This document shows positions 1 to 7,136 of a stretch of 23,080 nt of DNA, piece by piece. This DNA comes from an uncultured Collinsella sp. GTDB lineage: Bacteria; Actinomycetota; Coriobacteriia; Coriobacteriales; Coriobacteriaceae. The stretch lies in assembly GCA_902475375.1 (NCBI GenBank), contig CABRZC010000024.1:1-23080 (forward strand). Direction: 5' to 3'. A model generated the notes under the pieces. The model was not told where the DNA came from and did no database searches. It was given only the letters and a program-made list of their open reading frames with translations. Each line of letters begins with the position of its first letter. Position 1 is the stretch's first letter. Both the position numbers and the translations under genes were made by a program.

Positions 1-1370
1 CTGACTTTGTCGAGATGTTCGTCGGCGTCGGCGCGAGCCGCGTGCGCGACCTCTTTAAGGAGGCCAAGTCCCAGGCTCCGTCGATCATCTTTATTGATGA
101 GATCGATGCCGTGGGACGTCAGCGCGGAGCCGGTCTGGGCGGCGGTCACGACGAGCGCGAGCAGACGCTCAACCAGCTGCTGGTCGAGATGGACGGTTTT
201 GAGGAAAGCGAGTCGGTCATCCTGATCGCCGCAACCAACCGCCCCGATATTCTGGACCCGGCATTGCTGCGCCCCGGTCGTTTTGACCGCCAGGTTACGG
301 TCGACCGTCCGGACGTAAAGGGCCGCGAGCAGATCTTGCGCGTGCATGCCGAGAACAAGCCGATGGACGAGGACGTTAAGTTTGAGAAGCTCGCCCAGAT
401 GACCGTTGGCTTTACCGGTGCCGATTTGGCGAACCTGCTCAACGAGTCTGCGCTGCTGGCCGCTCGCCGTCATCGTTCCGTGATCTCGATGGACGAGGTC
501 GAGGAGTCGATGGAGCGCGTGATTGCCGGACCGCAACGCAAGGGTCGCGTGATGACCGAAGCCGAGCGCACCACGATTGCCTACCATGAGAGCGGCCATG
601 CTCTGGTGGGTCACATCCTGGAGCACTCCGATCCGGTTCATAAGATTTCGATTGTCAGCCGCGGCCAGGCTCTGGGCTACACGTTGCAGCTTCCGCAGGA
701 GGATCACTTCCTCAAGACCAAGAACGAGATGCTCGACGAGCTTGCCGTGTTCTTGGGCGGCCGCGTCGCCGAGGAGCTCATGTGCGATGACATCACGTCG
801 GGCGCGAGCAACGACCTAGAGCGCGCGACTAAGATGGCACGCGAGATGGTAACGCGTCTGGGCATGAGCGAGGAGCTGGGCACGCAAGTGTTTGGCGAGG
901 CGCAGCATCAGGTGTTCCTTGGTCGCGATTACGCCGATCACCAGGATTACTCCGAGGAGACGGCGCGCCGCATCGATATCGAGGTTCAGCGCATCATGCG
1001 CGAAGCCCATCGCCGTGCGGTCGAGATTTTGGATGCCCGTCGCGATCAACTCGATCTGATGGCGAAGGTGCTGCTTGAGCGCGAGACCGTCGAGGGCGAC
1101 GCCGTGAATGCCCTGCTCGACAACGAGTGGGATGCCTACCTTGAGCGCGAGGGCGATATCCTGGCGGCCAAGGAGGAACGCAATGCCAAGGCGGCCGGCA
1201 TGCCGACCAAGAAGCGCGCGCCTCGCATGAGCGAGGAGGAGCTGGCGGCTGATGCCGCAGCTTTTGCGCAGGCGGCCATGCAGGAGGATGCCGAAGCCGT
1301 ATCCAATGACGCCGGCGATGACTGCGCCGCCAACGTCGATGCCGACGTCGACACCGAGGCCGACAAATAG
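1..1370 (+). CDS. ftsH: ATP-dependent zinc metalloprotease FtsH, 5'-truncated by window edge
   Basis: Membrane-anchored AAA+ protease that degrades misfolded and regulatory proteins at the inner face of the membrane. The reading frame is open from base 3, so the membrane segment and Walker A lie outside the window. Visible in order are the pore-loop region (FVGVGASRVRD), Walker B (IIFIDEID), the second region of homology (LRPGRFDRQ), and the zinc site HESGH at bases 585-599, a conservative variant of the usual HEAGH. The third-ligand region TSGASNDLERAT follows. The last ~60 residues form an Ala/Asp/Glu-rich acidic tail typical of variable FtsH C-termini. A strong terminator follows the stop codon. 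Family identity is clear; what is missing is due to the window only. Confidence 0.97.
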   Translation, partial: DFVEMFVGVGASRVRDLFKEAKSQAPSIIFIDEIDAVGRQRGAGLGGGHDEREQTLNQLLVEMDGFEESESVILIAATNRPDILDPALLRPGRFDRQVTVDRPDVKGREQILRVHAENKPMDEDVKFEKLAQMTVGFTGADLANLLNESALLAARRHRSVISMDEVEESMERVIAGPQRKGRVMTEAERTTIAYHESGHALVGHILEHSDPVHKISIVSRGQALGYTLQLPQEDHFLKTKNEMLDELAVFLGGRVAEELMCDDITSGASNDLERATKMAREMVTRLGMSEELGTQVFGEAQHQVFLGRDYADHQDYSEETARRIDIEVQRIMREAHRRAVEILDARRDQLDLMAKVLLERETVEGDAVNALLDNEWDAYLEREGDILAAKEERNAKAAGMPTKKRAPRMSEEELAADAAAFAQAAMQEDAEAVSNDAGDDCAANVDADVDTEADK

Positions 1371-1381
1371 TCTTTGTGGCG

Positions 1382-1420
1382 AAAGCCTCCGCGGGGAAAC
1401 CTGCGGAGGCTTTTCCTTTT
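1382..1420 (+). terminator. Intrinsic terminator of ftsH
   Basis: A perfect 11-bp stem (AAAGCCTCCGC at 1382-1392 with GCGGAGGCTTT at 1403-1413) and a 10-nt loop, followed by a T-rich tract (TTTTCCTTTT) that begins 12 bases after the ftsH stop codon. Confidence 0.9.
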
Positions 1421-1438
1421 GGCCGATATGAGGCCGTC

Positions 1439-1500
1439 TGTTGATTGGGGACAGACTTAAATGAGCGTTTTCACGCATTTAAGTCTGTCCCCAATCAACA
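1439..1500. repeat. 25-bp perfect inverted repeat (REP/MITE-like hairpin)
   Basis: Arms 1439-1463 and 1476-1500 are perfect reverse complements, with 12 bases between them. Each arm contains GGGGACAGACTTAAATG or its complement. The element lies downstream of the ftsH terminator and is not followed by a T-run, so it is a second structure, not the ftsH terminator. Termini of the GGGGACAGA/TCTGTCCCC type resemble repeats found near REP-associated (Y1) transposases. That resemblance is from recall, and no transposase is present here. Confidence 0.75.
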
Positions 1501-1586
1501 TTGCTTTTCGATAAATTTCGGGCTGCATTGCTGCGGTACTTTGCTTGACTAAAGCGTACAATAGCGCCTATGCGAAAGGGGAACAG

Positions 1587-2771
1587 ATGATCAACGAAAC
1601 TATGTATGCTCGCGGTGCGGAAAGCTCCATCATCCGCGAGATCTTTAGCTATGGTCTTGAGCGCAAGGCACAGATCGGTGCGGAGAACGTATTCGATTTT
1701 TCGCTGGGCAACCCGAGTGTTCCGGCGCCCGCTGCCGTGGCGGAGTCCATTAAGAAGGCCTTGGAGCTGCCGAGCGACCAACTGCACGGCTACACCCCCG
1801 CACCGGGCCTGCCGCAATGTCGAGCAGCCGTCGCCGAATCGCTCAACCGCCGCTTTGGCACGAGCTATGAGGGCAAGGACGTCTTTATGACGGTGGGTGC
1901 CGCGGCTTCGCTCACCTGCACGCTCAACGCCGTTACGAACCCGGGCGATGAGGTTGTTGTTATCGCCCCGTACTTCCCGGAGTATCGCGTGTGGATTGAG
2001 AAGGCCGGCTGCACGTGTATCGAGGCGCTCGCCGATGAAGACACGTTCCAGCTGAGCGTGGACAACGTGCTCAAGGCGATCAGCGAAAAGACGGCGGCCG
2101 TCATCATCGACTCGCCCAACAACCCGACCGGTGCCGTATATACGCGCGACACGCTGACGCGACTGGCCAATGTTCTGCGCGAGGCCAACGCTCAGCGTGA
2201 TCCTGAGAATCCGATTATGCTCATCTCGGATGAGCCGTACCGCGAGATTGTGTACGGTGCCGAGGTGCCTTGGGTGCCTTCGATCTACGAGAACACCGTC
2301 GTGTGCTATTCGTATTCCAAGTCGCTGTCGCTGCCGGGTGAGCGCGTGGGTTGGATCTTGGTTCCCAACACCAATCCGCAGGCTGCGCGTCTGATGCCGG
2401 CTGTTGCGGGTGCTGCCCGTACGCTGGGTTTTGTATGCGCACCGGCGCTCTTCCAGCGCGTGATTATCGATTGCATCGATGAGCCGAGCGATATCGATGC
2501 CTATGCTCGCAACCGCACAGCGCTTACCGACGCCTTGGCGGACTACGGCTATACCTATGTTGAGCCGGACGGTGCTTTCTACCTGTGGGTGAAGGCACTC
2601 GAGCCCGATGCGAATGCGTTTTGCGAGCGTGCAAAGAAGTATGAGGTGCTTGCGGTTCCGTCGGACAGCTTTGGCATGCCGGGCTGGTTCCGCCTTGGCT
2701 ACTGTGTGAGCTACGAGACCATCGTCAATTCGCTACCCGCTTGGAAACAGTTGGCGGACGTGTACCGTTAA
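1587..2771 (+). CDS. Class I/II PLP-dependent aminotransferase
   Basis: Cytosolic fold-type I transaminase of the aspartate aminotransferase superfamily, 394 aa. The substrate cannot be read from the sequence. Visible motifs are the N-terminal FSLGNPSVPAP segment, the PLP-phosphate region GAAASLTCT, SPNNPTGAVYT, the cofactor-contacting DEPYREI and the Schiff-base lysine in SYSKSLSLPGERVG, with a C-terminal FRLGYC arginine that should bind the substrate carboxylate. I chose the ATG at 1587 because AAAGGGGA lies 5-6 bases upstream; an in-frame TTG at 1545 has no such site. It is preceded by the 1439-1500 hairpin and followed by its own gap, so it is probably monocistronic. A pairing with the downstream PHP gene is possible but a promoter appears to separate them. 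Confidence 0.9.
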   Translation: MINETMYARGAESSIIREIFSYGLERKAQIGAENVFDFSLGNPSVPAPAAVAESIKKALELPSDQLHGYTPAPGLPQCRAAVAESLNRRFGTSYEGKDVFMTVGAAASLTCTLNAVTNPGDEVVVIAPYFPEYRVWIEKAGCTCIEALADEDTFQLSVDNVLKAISEKTAAVIIDSPNNPTGAVYTRDTLTRLANVLREANAQRDPENPIMLISDEPYREIVYGAEVPWVPSIYENTVVCYSYSKSLSLPGERVGWILVPNTNPQAARLMPAVAGAARTLGFVCAPALFQRVIIDCIDEPSDIDAYARNRTALTDALADYGYTYVEPDGAFYLWVKALEPDANAFCERAKKYEVLAVPSDSFGMPGWFRLGYCVSYETIVNSLPAWKQLADVYR

Positions 2772-2805
2772 AAGTAAAGCGCTCTGCCTACAATGTTTTA
2801 CGTGA

Positions 2806-2836
2806 AACGGGGTTTGGTGTTAAGCCGGACCCCGTT
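2806..2836 (+). terminator. Terminator-like hairpin after the aminotransferase
   Basis: AACGGGGT (2806-2813) pairs with ACCCCGTT (2829-2836), and the stem extends inward through two G-T and two G-C pairs to a 7-nt loop. It lies 35 bases after the aminotransferase stop. There is no T-run after it, so efficient intrinsic termination is uncertain. Confidence 0.4.
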
Positions 2837-2870
2837 GTCATGGACGTTGTGTCGTTGGGATGGAGTGGTT

Positions 2871-2899
2871 TTACGACTATCGAAGGCTATGCGTACAAT
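2871..2899 (+). promoter_or_regulatory. Candidate sigma-70 promoter for the PHP gene
   Basis: TTACGA (2871-2876) and TACAAT (2894-2899) are separated by 17 bases, 38 bases upstream of the PHP start codon. The -10 box matches the consensus at five of six positions; the -35 is weaker. Confidence 0.45.
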
Positions 2900-2936
2900 G
2901 AATATAAGCGACGGCCATGCCAGATAAGGAGACCCG

Positions 2937-3758
2937 ATGCCCTACCTGCTTTCTTGTGACATTCACACCCATACGATGTTCTCTGCGCATGCATATTCGA
3001 CCATTGAGGAGAACGTGTACTGGGCGGCAGAGCGTGGTCTGCAGGTGCTCGGATCTGCCGACCATCTGAGCTCTATGGTTACGGCTTGCCCTAATGACCT
3101 GCGCAGTTATCAGTTCTTTATCAACCAGAATATCTGGCCGCGCATTTGGAGCGGCGTGCTGGTGCTGCGTGGTGCCGAGGCCGATATCGTTTCACTGGAC
3201 GGAAGCCTGTTTGGCGAGGACACTCCTGTCACGCTCAATATCGCCGGCGATTCGTACAGCCGCCCGCATTCGCTGTTCGATTTGGTTACGCGCAATTTGG
3301 ATTATTTGGTGGCAAGCGTGCATAATCCGCAGCTCGCTGAAGGCGCGACGCTGGCCCAGACGACCGAGATGTATATCAATGCCCTGGAGCATCCCAAGGT
3401 GTTCATGCTGGGTCACGCGGGTCGCGCCGGTGTTCCCTTTGATATCGATGAGGTGCTGTTGGCGGCCAAGGCCAAGCACAAGATCATCGAGATCAACAAC
3501 CACAGTCTTGAGCATGGCACGGGTGCCGAGCATTGGAACGTATGCCGCAAGATCGCCGAGCGCTGCGCCGAACTGGGCGTGGGCATTGGCGTCTCGACTG
3601 ATGCACATATTGGCATGGCGATTGGCAAGCTCGATCACGCGCGTAAGATGCTCGACGAGATTCACTTCCCGCTGGACCTGATCGTGACGCGCGACCGCGA
3701 GACGCTGCTGCGCGAGATGGCTGCAGCCGGCGTGTGCGACCTGTGCAAGGGGATGTAG
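2937..3758 (+). CDS. PHP-domain metal-dependent hydrolase/phosphatase (YcdX-like)
   Basis: 273 aa, essentially one PHP domain. The N-terminal metal motif is DIHTHTMFSAHAYSTIEENV, where the HAYST segment is characteristic of the YcdX branch. Further metal-ligand regions follow: SADHLS, RGAEADIV, GHAGRAGVPFD, IEINNHS and the C-terminal STDAHIG. YcdX-family proteins are trinuclear metal phosphatases of poorly defined substrate; a histidinol-phosphatase-like reaction is an alternative. The ATG at 2937 follows AAGGAGA by six bases. It is probably transcribed from the promoter at 2871-2899. It ends in a terminator shared with the convergent methyltransferase gene. Confidence 0.88.
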   Translation: MPYLLSCDIHTHTMFSAHAYSTIEENVYWAAERGLQVLGSADHLSSMVTACPNDLRSYQFFINQNIWPRIWSGVLVLRGAEADIVSLDGSLFGEDTPVTLNIAGDSYSRPHSLFDLVTRNLDYLVASVHNPQLAEGATLAQTTEMYINALEHPKVFMLGHAGRAGVPFDIDEVLLAAKAKHKIIEINNHSLEHGTGAEHWNVCRKIAERCAELGVGIGVSTDAHIGMAIGKLDHARKMLDEIHFPLDLIVTRDRETLLREMAAAGVCDLCKGM

Positions 3759-3773
3759 CTGAGTTTATAAACC

Positions 3774-3813
3774 AAGCGAAGGGGGCGGTCCAGGCGGGCC
3801 GCCCCCTTCGCTT
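3774..3813. terminator. Bidirectional terminator between convergent genes
   Basis: Perfect 15-bp stem (AAGCGAAGGGGGCGG at 3774-3788 with its complement at 3799-3813) and a 10-nt loop. It lies in the 66-base gap between the convergent PHP and methyltransferase genes. The flanking T-content is modest on both strands, but the stem is very stable. Confidence 0.8.
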
Positions 3814-3824
3814 GTGCCGGACAA

Positions 3825-5273
3825 TTAGCGGCGTTCGAGGACCGCTACGGTTTCGGTGTGGTCGGTGTGGGGGAACATGTCGACGGGCGTGATCTTGAGC
3901 AGGCGATAGCCTCCGTCGAGGAGCTGGTGCAGGTCGCGCTCTTGGGTCACGGGGTTGCAGCTGATATAGGTGATGCGGCGCGGCTTAAGTGCGCAGGCAG
4001 CTTCGAGGAACTCGGGGGTGGAGCCGGCGCGCGGTGGGTCGATGGAAAGGACGTCGACGCGCTCGTTGTTGTCGGCGGCATCTAGGATGTAATCGGTGGC
4101 ATCGTCGGCCATAAACCAGGCGCTGCGGGTAAGACCGTTGAGCTCGGCATTGCGGCGCGCGTCGGCAATGCCCGCCGGGTTGCGCTCCACGCCGAGCAGC
4201 ATGATGCCGATGCCCTTGCTCTGGGCATCTTTAGCTGCGCAAAGACCGATGGTGCCGCTGCCGCAGTAGGCATCCATAAGCACATCGCCCTGGCGCAGGT
4301 CCATGCCGTCGATAGCGAGCTGATAGAGCAATTCGGTCTGCTGCGGGTTGGTCTGGTAGAACGCGGTAGGGGAGATGTCGAACTCGCAGCCGAGTAGCTG
4401 GTCGCGCATGCATTCGGCGCCATAAACGATACGGGTTTCCTCACCGAGGATGGCGTTGCCAGGGCGCCCGTTGATGTTTTGGGCGACGGTGACGATGCGC
4501 GGATCGAGCGCCGCGACGGCCTCAAAGAACTCTTGCGCATGCGGTAAGTCACGCTGGGCGGTCACGAGCGTAACCATGACCTGGTCGGTACGCCAACCGC
4601 AGCGGACGACGGCATAGCGAAGCAAGCCCAGGTGCTTGTCCTCGTTAAAGGCGGGAATGTGCAGGCGCTCGGCCTCACGCGCGATGCCGTTGAGGATCTG
4701 TCGGGCGCCCGGTGCCTCGACGGGGCATTCAGGAACAGCAACGATTCTGTGCGTGCCACGTTCAAAAAAGCCGCAGCGGACAGCGCCCTCCTTGCCGGGA
4801 GCAAAGGGGGTGGCAGCCTTATGACGAAAACCACGCGGAGCAGGATATTTGCCCGGGTCGCCCAGGGTGACTCCCATACCGCGAATGGGGTCGACGCTAA
4901 TACCCTCGCGCTCGCAAAGAGCGGCAAAAAGCTCCTCCATAGCAGTCTGCTTGGCCGCCAGCTGCTTTTTATAAGGACGATTGAGCGCCGTGCACCCACC
5001 GCAGGCTTTCATGATGGAACAGGGAGACTTGGGATCCACAGCCTTACGCGCAGACGAAACCTGATCTTTATGCGAGCGCTTGGAGCGAGTCTGAGATGCC
5101 TTGTCCTCGCTCCGACGAGAGCCGGGACGCTTGGCCTTAGCCTTGCCCTTGGCCGATTTGCTTTTTGCAGCTTTAGAAGACTTGGATTTCGTAGGAGATT
5201 TCTCCTCCTTTGACCCCTCAGCCGCTTCCACCAAAGCACGACGAGCCCTACGCTCCGCATGAGATTCTGCCAT
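3825..5273 (-). CDS. 23S rRNA (uracil-5-)-methyltransferase, TrmA/RlmD family
   Basis: SAM-dependent RNA m5U methyltransferase, 482 aa. The [4Fe-4S] cysteine pattern C85-x5-C91-x2-C94 (KACGGC) plus C183 is intact. The SAM-binding motif DAYCGSG lies at 334-340, DPPR at 412-415, the nucleophile C439 in YISCNP, and a C-terminal HTETVAVLE motif whose Glu (474) should be the general base. Residues ~5-80 form a Lys/Ser/Ala-rich, low-complexity, strongly basic extension in the place where many RlmD proteins have a TRAM domain; no TRAM sequence is evident. It could act as an RNA-binding tail. RlmD-type 23S specificity is likely but RlmC, TrmA or RlmCD-type specificity cannot be excluded. It is monocistronic and convergent with the PHP gene. 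Confidence 0.92.
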   Translation of the reverse strand: MAESHAERRARRALVEAAEGSKEEKSPTKSKSSKAAKSKSAKGKAKAKRPGSRRSEDKASQTRSKRSHKDQVSSARKAVDPKSPCSIMKACGGCTALNRPYKKQLAAKQTAMEELFAALCEREGISVDPIRGMGVTLGDPGKYPAPRGFRHKAATPFAPGKEGAVRCGFFERGTHRIVAVPECPVEAPGARQILNGIAREAERLHIPAFNEDKHLGLLRYAVVRCGWRTDQVMVTLVTAQRDLPHAQEFFEAVAALDPRIVTVAQNINGRPGNAILGEETRIVYGAECMRDQLLGCEFDISPTAFYQTNPQQTELLYQLAIDGMDLRQGDVLMDAYCGSGTIGLCAAKDAQSKGIGIMLLGVERNPAGIADARRNAELNGLTRSAWFMADDATDYILDAADNNERVDVLSIDPPRAGSTPEFLEAACALKPRRITYISCNPVTQERDLHQLLDGGYRLLKITPVDMFPHTDHTETVAVLERR

Positions 5274-5380
5274 GAATTAACCCCACTAATTTACAAATTG
5301 AAATCTGAAAGCATTGTACCGTGCCAAGTTAGCAGACGATATGCAAGCGCCCATTTCATGTCAGTGATAAGTCCAACGAT

Positions 5381-5531
5381 GTTTGCCCGGCGCGGGCGGG
5401 AAGCGGCGCGTAATTAAGTTTATCGCGAGTTCCGCACGCAAAGGAAAGCACTTAATGTGCTTTCCGTCTTGCGCAGGACTGTAGAGCAGGAAACTTAATT
5501 ACGCGCCGCTTCCCGCCCACGCCGGGCAAAC
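5381..5531. repeat. 151-bp palindromic element with 41-bp inverted arms
   Basis: Arms 5381-5421 and 5491-5531 are reverse complements at 40 of 41 positions (one mismatch in the GCCCGGCG stretch). They begin GTTTGCCCGGCG and end in GTAATTAAGTTT. The core has a nested perfect 9-bp hairpin (GGAAAGCAC at 5443-5451 with GTGCTTTCC at 5457-5465), and imperfect pairing continues between core and arms, so the whole element could fold into one long stem. It contains no ORF and has the shape of a small non-autonomous element or a BIME-like repeat. Confidence 0.8.
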
Positions 5532-5537
5532 CCTCCC

Positions 5538-5566
5538 TTGTACTCTATCAAGGTAAAGTGTATGAT
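5538..5566 (+). promoter_or_regulatory. Promoter of the amino-acid ABC operon
   Basis: TTGTAC (5538-5543) and TATGAT (5561-5566) are spaced by exactly 17 bases, giving a predicted start near 5573 and a ~50-base leader before the binding-protein ATG. Confidence 0.6.
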
Positions 5567-5594
5567 TCTGAACGTTACATGACTCACTTTACCT
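5551..5594. promoter_or_regulatory. Inverted repeat flanking the -10 box (candidate operator)
   Basis: AGGTAAAGTG (5551-5560) sits directly before the -10 box. Its perfect complement CACTTTACCT (5585-5594) lies just past the predicted transcription start; 24 bases separate them. A further partial copy (CTAAAGTG) follows at 5597-5604. The position suits a repressor bound at two half sites, or an early-transcript hairpin. Confidence 0.5.
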
Positions 5595-5622
5595 AACTAA
5601 AGTGCCATCAAGGGGGAATACC

Positions 5623-6483
5623 ATGAATACCGATATGTCTCGTCGTCAGTTTGTTGGTCTAGCCGGCTCACTCGCTACGGTTCTAGGCCTTGGCCTGGTT
5701 GGTTGCGGCGGTGGTGCCGACAAGGGCTCCGCTGCTGGCTCTGCCGCGGCCAAGGATGTGAAGGGCGCTGTGGAGTCCAAGAAGCTCGTGGCGGGCTTTG
5801 ACAAGTCCTATCCTCCGTACGGTTTTGTGGGCGACGATGGCGAGTACACCGGCTTTGATCTCGATTTGGCCAAGGCCGTTGCCGATAAGCAGGGCTGGGA
5901 GGTCAAATACGAGGCCATCGACTGGGACGCCAAGGACACGCTGCTCAACTCGGGTGCCATCAACTGCATCTGGAACGGCTTTACCATGGAGGGCCGCGAG
6001 GACGACTACACGTTCTCCGAGCCGTACATGCTCAACGAGCAGGTGCTGGTGGTCAAGAAGGACGCGGACATCAAGAGCTGGGACGATCTTGCCGGCAAGA
6101 CCGTGATTACTCAGACCGATTCCGCTGCGCAGGATGTGCTCGAGGGTGACCAGAAGGATCTGGCGGCGACGTTTGCCACGCTCGACACGATCGGCGAGTA
6201 CAACACGGCCTTTATGCAGCTCGAGAGCGGCGCGGTCGATGCCGTGGCTTGCGACCTTTCGATTGCCCAGTATCAGCTTGCCGCCAAGCCCGATGCTTAT
6301 ACGCAGCTTGATGAGCCGCTGTCCAGCGAGCACTACGCCGTCGGCTTTAAGAAGGGGGACACCAAGTCGGCCGACGCCGTGACCGAGTCGCTCAAGGCAC
6401 TCTATGAGGACGGCACGGTCAAGGACCTGTGCGATAAGTATTCAAGCTATGGTCTATCTTTCGATAATTGGGTGCTCAAGTAA
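5623..6483 (+). CDS. Amino-acid ABC transporter substrate-binding lipoprotein (SBP family 3)
   Basis: Extracytoplasmic lipoprotein that captures a polar amino acid, probably of the cystine/glutamine/glutamate group, for import; 286 aa. The N-terminus has a twin-arginine motif (SRRQFVG, residues 6-12), a hydrophobic stretch and a lipobox LVGC with C28 as the lipidated cysteine. A Gly/Ala/Ser spacer follows, then an SBP_bac_3 domain from about residue 47 (FDKSYPPYGFVGDDGEYTGF, then NGFTMEGREDDYTFSEPYM). The ATG at 5623 has AGGGGG about 7 bases upstream; the in-frame GTG at 5602 lacks one. It is the first gene of a three-gene operon, its stop overlapping the permease start by one base. Family is certain; the ligand is not readable. 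Confidence 0.95.
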   Translation: MNTDMSRRQFVGLAGSLATVLGLGLVGCGGGADKGSAAGSAAAKDVKGAVESKKLVAGFDKSYPPYGFVGDDGEYTGFDLDLAKAVADKQGWEVKYEAIDWDAKDTLLNSGAINCIWNGFTMEGREDDYTFSEPYMLNEQVLVVKKDADIKSWDDLAGKTVITQTDSAAQDVLEGDQKDLAATFATLDTIGEYNTAFMQLESGAVDAVACDLSIAQYQLAAKPDAYTQLDEPLSSEHYAVGFKKGDTKSADAVTESLKALYEDGTVKDLCDKYSSYGLSFDNWVLK

Positions 6484-7136
6484 TGTCTATTCAGGTCATG
6501 ATGCAGATGCTTGGCCAGGGATTCTTGGTCAGCTTGCAGTTGTTTGTGCTGACGCTGCTGGGGTCGATTCCGCTGGGAATCCCCGTGGCGTTTATGCGCA
6601 TGAGCAAAATCGCGCCGCTTCGCTGGATTGCGCGCATCTATATCTCGGTCATGCGCGGCACGCCGCTCATGCTGCAGATGTTTGCCATCTACTTTGCCCC
6701 GTACTACGTGTTTGGCATTTCGCTCACGCCCGATTCCAAGTGGACGGCGTGCGTCGTGGCGTTCATCATCAACTACGCCGGTTACTTTGCCGAGATCTAT
6801 CGCTCGGGCCTGCAGTCCATTCCGCGCGGTCAATACGAGGCAGCCGAGGTACTGGGCTACTCGCGCGTGCAGACGTTTCTGTATATCGTGATGCCGCAGG
6901 TCGCCAAGCGTATTCTGCCGGCGATGGGCAACGAGATCATCACGCTGGTCAAGGACACGTCGCTGGCGTTTGCCATTGGCGTGGGTGAGATGTTCTCGAC
7001 GGCCAAGGCGCTGGTCGCCTCGCAGGTGAGCATGGTGCCGTTTGCGATCGCGGCGCTGATCTACTGGGTCTTTAACTTTGTGGTCGAGATGCTGCTGGGC
7101 GCCGCCGAAAAGAAGCTGGACTATTATCATGACTAA
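6483..7136 (+). CDS. Amino-acid ABC transporter permease (HisM/GlnP family)
   Basis: Polar amino-acid permease, 217 aa. Hydrophobic segments lie at about residues 13-38, 52-78, 88-104, 145-165 and 184-206, giving the usual five-helix layout. The RGTPLMLQ motif is at 58-65. The cytoplasmic EAA loop that docks on the ATPase is YEAAEVLGYSRVQTF (118-132). The ATG at 6483 shares its A with the TAA of the binding-protein gene, suggesting translational coupling. The 3' end overlaps the ATPase gene by eight bases. Substrate is set mainly by the neighbouring binding protein. Confidence 0.95.
   Translation: MSIQVMMQMLGQGFLVSLQLFVLTLLGSIPLGIPVAFMRMSKIAPLRWIARIYISVMRGTPLMLQMFAIYFAPYYVFGISLTPDSKWTACVVAFIINYAGYFAEIYRSGLQSIPRGQYEAAEVLGYSRVQTFLYIVMPQVAKRILPAMGNEIITLVKDTSLAFAIGVGEMFSTAKALVASQVSMVPFAIAALIYWVFNFVVEMLLGAAEKKLDYYHD

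Larger units (their letters stand above)
5274..5622. other. 349-bp non-coding region between divergent genes
   Basis: It separates the minus-strand methyltransferase from the plus-strand ABC operon. The first ~100 bases are AT-richer and presumably contain the methyltransferase promoter, which I could not place with confidence. 5381-5531 is the long inverted-repeat element. 5538-5594 holds the ABC promoter and flanking repeats. No coding sequence is visible. Confidence 0.7.

Noticed and set aside
1545..1562. TTGACT and TACAAT near the aminotransferase start as a promoter
   Set aside because: The spacing is only six bases, far from the 16-18 needed; no convincing -35 was found 17 bases upstream of TACAAT.
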